NCBI GenBank assembly: GCA_030681635.1
Contig: JAUXRT010000407.1
Span: forward strand, 1-22,339
DNA from: Reyranella sp.
GTDB taxonomy: Bacteria; Pseudomonadota; Alphaproteobacteria; Reyranellales; Reyranellaceae
Length of the DNA stretch: 22,339 nt
Reading direction: 5' to 3'
Below are positions 17,206 to 22,339 of this stretch, one piece after another. The number at the start of each line of letters is the position of its first letter. The first letter of the stretch is position 1. Below the pieces are notes generated by a model that made no database searches, was not told where the DNA came from, and was given only the letters and a program-made list of their open reading frames with translations. Position numbers and translations under genes: made by a program.

Positions 17206-17238
17206 CGCAGACTTTCCGGGTTCTCCACGCATCCTATC

Positions 17239-17265
17239 GAGGGGCCGTTCGGCCCCTCTTTTTTT
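17239..17265 (+). terminator. Rho-independent terminator after ftsZ
   Basis: A perfect 8-bp GC-rich stem, GAGGGGCC paired with GGCCCCTC around a GTTC loop, is followed directly by seven T. It lies 33 bases after the ftsZ stop and should end the dcw transcript. Confidence 0.93.
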
Positions 17266-17275
17266 GGCTTCAGCG

Positions 17276-17284
17276 TGATATAAC
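17276..17284 (+). promoter_or_regulatory. Candidate extended -10 promoter for bamD-recN-ligA
   Basis: TGATATAAC matches the extended -10 pattern (TG, one base, then a TATAAT-like hexamer) and stands out as AT-rich in this GC-rich sequence. It sits just after the ftsZ terminator and 30 bases before the bamD start. No good -35 hexamer is seen, so this is a candidate only. Confidence 0.4.
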
Positions 17285-17314
17285 CCGGCGGCACTCTGGT
17301 TTGACGGATGGGAA

Positions 17315-18139
17315 ATGTCGAAAGCGGGCGTAGGTATCACTCGGCACGTGGTTGCAGGACTGGCTCTGGCGTCTATGGCGCTGGGCCTGGCCGGCTGCGG
17401 CTCGTCGGACGACGACAAGAACTACGTCGAGAGGCCGGTGGAGCAGCTCTACAACCAGGCGCTCGATGAGCTGGGGGCCCAGGAATACAAGAAGGCCGCC
17501 AAGGGCTTCGAGGAAGTCGACCGCCAGCATCCCTATTCGGTGTGGGCCACCAAGGCCCAGATCATGGCTGCCTTCGCCTACTATCAATCGAACAAGTACG
17601 ACGAGGCCATCATCGCGCTGGATCGCTTCATCCAGCTCCATCCCGGGCATCGCGATCTCGCCTACGCCTATTACCTGAAGGCGCTTTGCTACTACGAACA
17701 GATCTCCGACGTTGGCCGCGACCAGCGCGTCACGCAGCAGGCGCTCGAGTCGCTGGCGGAAGTCGTCAAGCGTTTCTCCGGCTCGCCGTACGCGCGCGAT
17801 GCGCGCCTCAAGGTCGAGCTCGCCATCGACCATCTCGCCGGCAAGGAGATGGCTGTCGGCCGCTACTACCAGTCGAACCAGCAGTATGTCGGCGCGATCA
17901 ACCGCTATCGCGTCGTGATCGAACGCTACCAGACGACCACGCACGTGCCGGAGGCGCTCCATCGTCTCGTCGAGAGCTATCTGGCGCTCGGCGTGAAGAA
18001 CGAAGCCCAGGAGAATGCCGCCGTGCTGGGGTTCAATTTCCCGGGCAGCGAGTGGTACCAGGACAGCTACTTCCTGATGACCGGCGAGGGCCAGAAGCCG
18101 CCCGACGAGAAGAGTAGCTGGTTCTTCGGACTCTTCTGA
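17315..18139 (+). CDS. bamD: Outer membrane assembly lipoprotein BamD
   Basis: Essential lipoprotein of the BAM complex, which folds beta-barrel proteins into the outer membrane. The 274-residue product begins with a lipoprotein signal peptide whose lipobox LAGC (25-28) places the lipidated cysteine at residue 28. The mature part is a series of TPR helices: VEQLYNQALDEL and YKKAAKGFEEVDRQHPYS at the start, YYQSNKYDEAI, and RYYQSNQQYVGAINRYRVVIERY, all characteristic of BamD (older name ComL). It ends near SSWFFGLF. A GGATGGGA stretch precedes the ATG. It heads an operon with recN six bases downstream. In many alphaproteobacteria lpxC stands just upstream; here it does not. Confidence 0.95.
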   Translation: MSKAGVGITRHVVAGLALASMALGLAGCGSSDDDKNYVERPVEQLYNQALDELGAQEYKKAAKGFEEVDRQHPYSVWATKAQIMAAFAYYQSNKYDEAIIALDRFIQLHPGHRDLAYAYYLKALCYYEQISDVGRDQRVTQQALESLAEVVKRFSGSPYARDARLKVELAIDHLAGKEMAVGRYYQSNQQYVGAINRYRVVIERYQTTTHVPEALHRLVESYLALGVKNEAQENAAVLGFNFPGSEWYQDSYFLMTGEGQKPPDEKSSWFFGLF

Positions 18140-18145
18140 CCGGGC

Positions 18146-19825
18146 ATGCTGGTTTCGCTTTCGATCCGTGACTTCGTCCTGATCGAGAAGCTCGACCTCG
18201 GTTTCGCACGCGCCGGGCAGGGCGGCCTGGGCGCCCTCACGGGTGAAACCGGCGCCGGCAAGTCGATCCTGATCGATGCCCTCGGCCTCGCGCTGGGTGC
18301 GCGCGCCGAGTCGTCCGCCGTGCGCCGCGGGGCGGCGCAGGCGTCGGTCGCCGCTTCCTTCGATCTGCCCAAGGCCCATCCTGCCCACGCGATCCTGGCC
18401 GAGCAAGGGCTGGGCGACGAGGACGTCCTGACGTTGCGCCGCACAGTCGGCGCCGACGGCCGCGGCCGCGCCTTCGTCAACGACCAGCCGGCGTCGGTGG
18501 CCCTGCTGCGCCGGCTCGGCGACACGCTGGTCGAAATCCAGGGACAGATGGAGCAGCACGGGCTGCTCGACATCGCCACCCACCGCGGCTCGCTCGACGC
18601 CTTTGCCGGCCTGGACAAGCAGGCCGATGCCGTCCGGACGGCTTGGCACGCCTGGCGCGCGGCCGAACAGGCGCGCGCCGATGCCGAGGCTGCCGCCGAA
18701 GCGGCTCGGCGCGACGAGGATTTCCTGCGCCACGCCGTGAAGGAACTCGAGGCGCTTGCGCCCAGGCCAGACGACGAGGAGACCCTGGCATCGGAGCGGC
18801 AGTTGCTGCGTGCCGGCAGTGCCTTAGGCGAGGCCGTGACGCAGGCGCTGGCCGAGCTGGAGCAGGGCCGGGGCACGATCGCGTCGCTCGGCACGGCGCA
18901 TCGCCTGATCGAGCGCAACGTCGACAAGGCCGCCGGCCATCTCGACGCACCGCTGGCCGCGCTCGACCGGGCGCTGAGCGAGGCGACCGAGGCGCAGGCG
19001 CAGCTCGAGGCCGCACGGGACGCGCTGGAGTTCGACCCGGCGCGGCTGGAGAAGATCGAGGAGCGGCTGTTCGGGCTGCGGGCGCTCGCGCGCAAACACA
19101 ACGTCGCCGTGGCGGAACTGGCGGCCCTTGCCGGCAAGATGGCCGCCCAACTCGCGGCACTCGATTCTGGCGAGGCCAGCCTGAAGAAGCTCGCCGCCAC
19201 GGCCAAGGCTGCCCGTGCCGGCTACGCCGCGGCGGCCGAAGCGCAGGCCGCGGCACGCCGCAAGGGTGCTGTCCGGCTCGACAAGGCGGTGGCGGCTGAG
19301 CTGGCACCGCTCAAGCTCGAAAAGGCGAAGTTCGTGACCGAGCTTGCGCCGCTGCCCGAAGCCGACTGGTCCGAGGCCGGTACCGACCGGGTGCAGTTCA
19401 CCGTCGCCACAAATCCCGGTACGCCGCCGGCGCCGATCGCGCGGATCGCGTCGGGCGGCGAGCTGTCGAGGTTCCTGCTGGCGCTGAAAGTCTGCCTCGC
19501 CAAGGTGGGCGATGCGGCCACGATCGTGTTCGACGAGGTCGATTCCGGCATCGGTGGCGCCACCGCGGCGGCCGTGGGTGAGCGGCTGAAGCGACTGGCC
19601 AAGGACGTGCAGGTGCTGGTGGTGACGCATTCGCCCCAGGTCGCCGCCGTCGCCGACCGCCATTGGCTGATCCAGAAGACGACGACCCGCAATTCCGCCA
19701 GCACTGATGTGCTGGCGCTCGACGCCAAGGGCCGCCGAGAGGAGATCGCGCGCATGCTGTCGGGTGCCGAGGTGACGGCCGAGGCCCGCGCCGCCGCCGA
19801 CCGCCTGCTGGCGGCCGCGGGCTGA
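18146..19825 (+). CDS. recN: DNA repair protein RecN
   Basis: SMC-like ATPase that acts in repair of double-strand breaks in the cytoplasm. The 559-residue product has the N-terminal half of the ATPase with Walker A GETGAGKS at 33-40, a long Ala/Glu/Arg-rich coiled-coil region at about 150-370, and the C-terminal half with the ABC signature SGGELSR at 436-442 and Walker B ending in Asp463-Glu464 (IVFDEVDSGIGG), then VVTHSPQVAA. Length and order of motifs are normal for RecN. The ATG follows the bamD stop after six bases, and the stop is one base before ligA, so the three genes are probably co-transcribed. No LexA-type box is apparent nearby. Confidence 0.96.
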   Translation: MLVSLSIRDFVLIEKLDLGFARAGQGGLGALTGETGAGKSILIDALGLALGARAESSAVRRGAAQASVAASFDLPKAHPAHAILAEQGLGDEDVLTLRRTVGADGRGRAFVNDQPASVALLRRLGDTLVEIQGQMEQHGLLDIATHRGSLDAFAGLDKQADAVRTAWHAWRAAEQARADAEAAAEAARRDEDFLRHAVKELEALAPRPDDEETLASERQLLRAGSALGEAVTQALAELEQGRGTIASLGTAHRLIERNVDKAAGHLDAPLAALDRALSEATEAQAQLEAARDALEFDPARLEKIEERLFGLRALARKHNVAVAELAALAGKMAAQLAALDSGEASLKKLAATAKAARAGYAAAAEAQAAARRKGAVRLDKAVAAELAPLKLEKAKFVTELAPLPEADWSEAGTDRVQFTVATNPGTPPAPIARIASGGELSRFLLALKVCLAKVGDAATIVFDEVDSGIGGATAAAVGERLKRLAKDVQVLVVTHSPQVAAVADRHWLIQKTTTRNSASTDVLALDAKGRREEIARMLSGAEVTAEARAAADRLLAAAG

Positions 19826-19826
19826 C

Positions 19827-21983
19827 ATGTCGAAAGCCGCAAAAGTCGTTGCTGCGCTGAAGGTCGAGGATCTCACCGAGCGTCAGGCGCGCGCCGAACA
19901 AAAGCGGCTGACCGACGAGATTGCCCATCACGACAAGCTCTATCACGAGAAGGATGACCCTGAGATCTCGGATGCCGAGTACGACAGGCTGCGCCAGCGG
20001 CTGAAGGCGATCGAGACGCGCTTTTCGCAGCTCGCCGACATGTTCAGCCCGACGCAGAAGGTGGCGCCGCCGCCGACCACCGCCTTCGCCAAGGTCAGGC
20101 ATGCGCGGCCCATGCTGTCGCTCGACAATGCCTTCAGCGAGGACGAGGTGCGTGAGTTCATCGTCCGCGTCCGCCGCGCGCTGGAGCGTGACATCGACCT
20201 TGCCGAGGACGAGCAGGTGGCGCTCGCCTGTGAGCCCAAGATCGACGGCCTGTCGATCAGCCTGCGCTACGAGGACGGCGTCTTCACCGTGGGCGCGACG
20301 CGCGGCGACGGCACGACCGGCGAGGACGTGACACCCAACCTCCGTACCGTGAAGGACATTCCGCACGAGCTGAAGGGCAAGGCGCCCGGCAGCATAGAAA
20401 TTCGCGGCGAGGTCTACATGGAACGCGCGGCCTTCCTGGCCATGAACAAGCGGCAGGAGGCCGACGAGGAGAAGGTCTTCGCCAACCCGCGCAATGCCGC
20501 GGCGGGGTCGCTGCGCCAGCTCGATTCCACCATCACCGCCAGCCGGCCCTTGCGTTTCTTTGCTTATGCCTGGGGTGAGGCCGAGCCGCGTACCTGGAAG
20601 ACGCAGAGCGAATATCTCAAGCTGCTCAAAGGCTGGGGCTTCAAGGTCAATCCGCAGTCCAAGCTCTGCCGGACGCCGGAACAGGTGCTCGACTACTACG
20701 CCGGAATGGCCGCCCAGCGGGCCGCGCTGCCCTACGACATCGACGGCGTCGTCTACAAGGTCGACCGCATCGACTGGCAGGAGCGCCTGGGCTTCGTGAG
20801 CCGCGCGCCGCGCTGGGCGATTGCCCACAAGTTCCCCGCCGAGCAGGCACGGACCCGGCTGAACGACATCGTCATCCAGGTCGGCCGCACCGGTGCGCTG
20901 ACGCCCGTGGCCGATCTTGAGCCGGTCAATGTCGGCGGCGTCATGGTGGCGCGCGCCACCTTGCACAATGCCGACGAGATCGAGCGCCTCGACGTCCGCG
21001 TCGGCGATACGGTGATCATCCAGCGCGCCGGCGATGTCATCCCGCAGGTGCTGGGGTTCGTGCCCGAGGAGCGGCCGAAGAAGACGCACAAGTACGAGTT
21101 CCCTACCCATTGCCCCTGTCCGCTAAAAACCAAGGTGGCGAGCGAGGAGGGCGGCGTGGTGCGGCGTTGCTCGGGTGGACTCGAATGTCCGTTCCAGCAG
21201 GTCGAGCGGATGCGCCACTTCGTGTCGCGCTACGCCTTCGATATCGAGGGCCTCGGCGGCACCCACATCGAGAATTTCTGGCGCGACGGGCTCCTGAAGA
21301 CGCCGGCCGATCTCTTCCGGCTAAAGGAGAGGGCCGGCGACATTCACAAGCGCGAGGGCTGGGGCGACCTGTCGGTGCGCAACCTGCTGGCGGCGATCGA
21401 CGCGCGGCGCACGATCCCGCTCGACCGCTATATCTACGCCATCGGCATCCCGCTGATCGGCGAGGCCACGGCCAAGCTGCTGGCCCAGGAATATGGCGAC
21501 GCCGACACCTGGCTGGCCGAGATGCTGGCCGCGACCGGGGAGCGGAAGAGGAAGCCCGACCCGCTGAAGAAGGAGAAGGCGGTGGCCGAAGTCGGCGACA
21601 GCTACGGCCGGCTCTGCAACATCGAGCAGATCGGCGTCACCACGGCGGATGCCATGTGCGCCTTCTTCGGCGAGGGCCACACCGTCGACATCATCAAGGA
21701 CCTGCGGAGGCAGCTCACCATCGAGCCGGTGACGCGCCGCGTGATCGCGGCCGATGCCCTGCTCAAGGACAAGATCGTGGTTTTCACCGGCGAGCTCAGT
21801 TCGATGACCCGCGATGCCGCCAAGGCGCGGGCCGAGGAGCTGGGCGCCAAGGTCACGGACTCGGTGTCGAAGAAGACCAGCCTCGTCGTGGTCGGCGAGA
21901 ATGCCGGCTCGAAAGCCCGCAAGGCGGCTGAACTCGGTGTGCAGACGCTGACCGAGGAAGAATGGGTGAAGCTAAGCAAGTAG
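19827..21983 (+). CDS. ligA: NAD-dependent DNA ligase LigA
   Basis: Joins nicks during replication and repair using NAD+. The 718-residue product has the N-terminal NAD-binding Ia region (YYHE-like segment LYHEKDDPEISDAEYD), the adenylation domain with the catalytic lysine in KIDG (Lys138), and the OB fold (GRTGALTPVADLEPV). A zinc finger follows with Cys429, Cys431, Cys448 and Cys454, then helix-hairpin-helix repeats and a C-terminal BRCT domain at about 641-718. The first cysteine pair is CxC rather than the common CxxC. A charged stretch around 570-590 (ERKRKPDPLKKEK) lies between helix-hairpin-helix elements and makes the protein longer than E. coli LigA (671 residues). It is the last gene of the bamD-recN-ligA operon. 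Confidence 0.97.
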   Translation: MSKAAKVVAALKVEDLTERQARAEQKRLTDEIAHHDKLYHEKDDPEISDAEYDRLRQRLKAIETRFSQLADMFSPTQKVAPPPTTAFAKVRHARPMLSLDNAFSEDEVREFIVRVRRALERDIDLAEDEQVALACEPKIDGLSISLRYEDGVFTVGATRGDGTTGEDVTPNLRTVKDIPHELKGKAPGSIEIRGEVYMERAAFLAMNKRQEADEEKVFANPRNAAAGSLRQLDSTITASRPLRFFAYAWGEAEPRTWKTQSEYLKLLKGWGFKVNPQSKLCRTPEQVLDYYAGMAAQRAALPYDIDGVVYKVDRIDWQERLGFVSRAPRWAIAHKFPAEQARTRLNDIVIQVGRTGALTPVADLEPVNVGGVMVARATLHNADEIERLDVRVGDTVIIQRAGDVIPQVLGFVPEERPKKTHKYEFPTHCPCPLKTKVASEEGGVVRRCSGGLECPFQQVERMRHFVSRYAFDIEGLGGTHIENFWRDGLLKTPADLFRLKERAGDIHKREGWGDLSVRNLLAAIDARRTIPLDRYIYAIGIPLIGEATAKLLAQEYGDADTWLAEMLAATGERKRKPDPLKKEKAVAEVGDSYGRLCNIEQIGVTTADAMCAFFGEGHTVDIIKDLRRQLTIEPVTRRVIAADALLKDKIVVFTGELSSMTRDAAKARAEELGAKVTDSVSKKTSLVVVGENAGSKARKAAELGVQTLTEEEWVKLSK

Positions 21984-22057
21984 AATGCTAAAGCTTGCAC
22001 CGTGTCGCGTGCGCCGGGGGCGAAGCGGAATGGACGTCTCTCGCTGGAGTTGATCGA

Positions 22058-22339
22058 ATGGATTTGGCCCGTTTCCCGCGTCGTAGCTACACTCATGCCC
22101 CTACGCCGATCGAACTGCTGCCGCACTTCACCAAGGCCCTGGCGGCAAGCTGCCCCGGCGGCGTCGGTCCGGAGATCTGGATCAAGCGCGACGATCTGCT
22201 GGGCCTCTTTCCCGGCGGCAACAAGACCCGCAAGCTCGAGTTTCTGGCGGCCGATGCGCTGGCCCACGGTGCCGACACGCTGATCACCTGCGGCGCGCCG
22301 CAGTCCAATCATTGCCGCATCACCCTCTCTGCCGCGGTC
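22058..22339 (+). CDS. PLP-dependent D-cysteine desulfhydrase / ACC deaminase family protein (partial, 5' end)
   Basis: An ATG at 22058 opens a frame of 94 codons that runs off the window end. The N-terminus (RFPRRSYTHAPTPIELLPHF), IKRDDLLGL, GGNKTRKLEFLAADAL and QSNHCR match the D-cysteine desulfhydrase / 1-aminocyclopropane-1-carboxylate deaminase family. Lys56 in GGNKTRK is the expected PLP-binding lysine, and QSNH supplies cofactor and substrate contacts. D-cysteine desulfhydrase breaks D-cysteine into pyruvate, sulfide and ammonia; ACC deaminase makes 2-oxobutyrate. The QSNH wording leans to the desulfhydrase side, but the residues that decide lie downstream. GGAG at 22046-22049 is a good ribosome site. 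The 74 bases after ligA hold no clear terminator. Confidence 0.85.
   Translation, partial: MDLARFPRRSYTHAPTPIELLPHFTKALAASCPGGVGPEIWIKRDDLLGLFPGGNKTRKLEFLAADALAHGADTLITCGAPQSNHCRITLSAAV

Noticed and set aside
17301..17306. TTGACG as a -35 box upstream of bamD
   Set aside because: A matching -10 would fall inside the bamD coding region; the TGATATAAC upstream is the better candidate.
13936..17418. A 1160-codon open frame on the minus strand opposite ftsA and ftsZ
   Set aside because: It is antisense to two certain genes, has a His/Arg/Asp/Gly-rich composition typical of the shadow frame of GC-rich genes, and shows no domain. Similar long antisense frames lie opposite murE, murF, mraY/murD, murB/ddl and recN/ligA.
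21974..22010. Possible hairpin after ligA (GCAAG with CTTGC, AAGCT with AGCTT)
   Set aside because: Short AT-containing stems with a large loop and no T-run, so it is not a credible terminator.
1..22339. Search for mobile elements, tRNA or rRNA genes, toxin-antitoxin or defence genes
   Set aside because: All sequence is accounted for by conserved housekeeping genes with very short gaps; no transposase, integrase, terminal inverted repeats or RNA gene was seen.

Overview
The window is a GC-rich (I estimate about two thirds G+C by eye) chromosomal segment with every gene on the + strand. It carries a nearly complete division and cell wall (dcw) cluster followed by bamD, recN and ligA. The order ftsI-murE-murF-mraY-murD-ftsW-murG-murC-murB-ddl-ftsQ-ftsA-ftsZ, then bamD-recN-ligA, is typical of Alphaproteobacteria. 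The FtsZ C-terminal peptide (LQIPAFLRRQAN) and the DNPR motif in MurE (meso-diaminopimelate peptidoglycan) fit a Gram-negative alphaproteobacterium. A Rhodospirillales or Reyranella-like lineage is my guess from general resemblance, not something I can prove here.

Layout. Positions 1-266 hold the 3' end of a gene upstream of ftsI, probably ftsL, with a Pro/Ala/Ser-rich tail. From 263 to 13987 twelve genes (ftsI to ftsQ) are packed with overlaps of 1 to 14 bases or gaps of 2 to 4 bases, so they must be read as one transcript with extensive translational coupling. A 44-base gap precedes ftsA (14032-15267), and a 147-base gap precedes ftsZ (15415-17205). A strong intrinsic terminator (17239-17265) follows ftsZ. 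A candidate extended -10 element then leads into a second tight operon, bamD-recN-ligA (17315-21983). After 74 bases a gene of the PLP-dependent D-cysteine desulfhydrase / ACC deaminase family starts and runs off the window end.

How the genes work together. MurB and MurC, then MurD, MurE and MurF, build UDP-MurNAc-pentapeptide, using D-Ala-D-Ala from Ddl. MraY and MurG convert it to lipid II. FtsW polymerises lipid II and FtsI (PBP3) cross-links it at the septum. FtsQ and FtsL link these enzymes to the cytoplasmic FtsA-FtsZ ring. BamD belongs to outer-membrane protein assembly; RecN and LigA belong to DNA repair and replication.

This is an ordinary, well-conserved region and I found no undescribed system. 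The points worth a second look are: no lpxC between ftsZ and bamD, where many alphaproteobacteria have it; a very long FtsZ linker with an internal API-type repeat; Pro-rich tails on two adjacent divisome proteins; a CxC first pair in the LigA zinc finger; and a likely TTG start for murE inside the end of ftsI.
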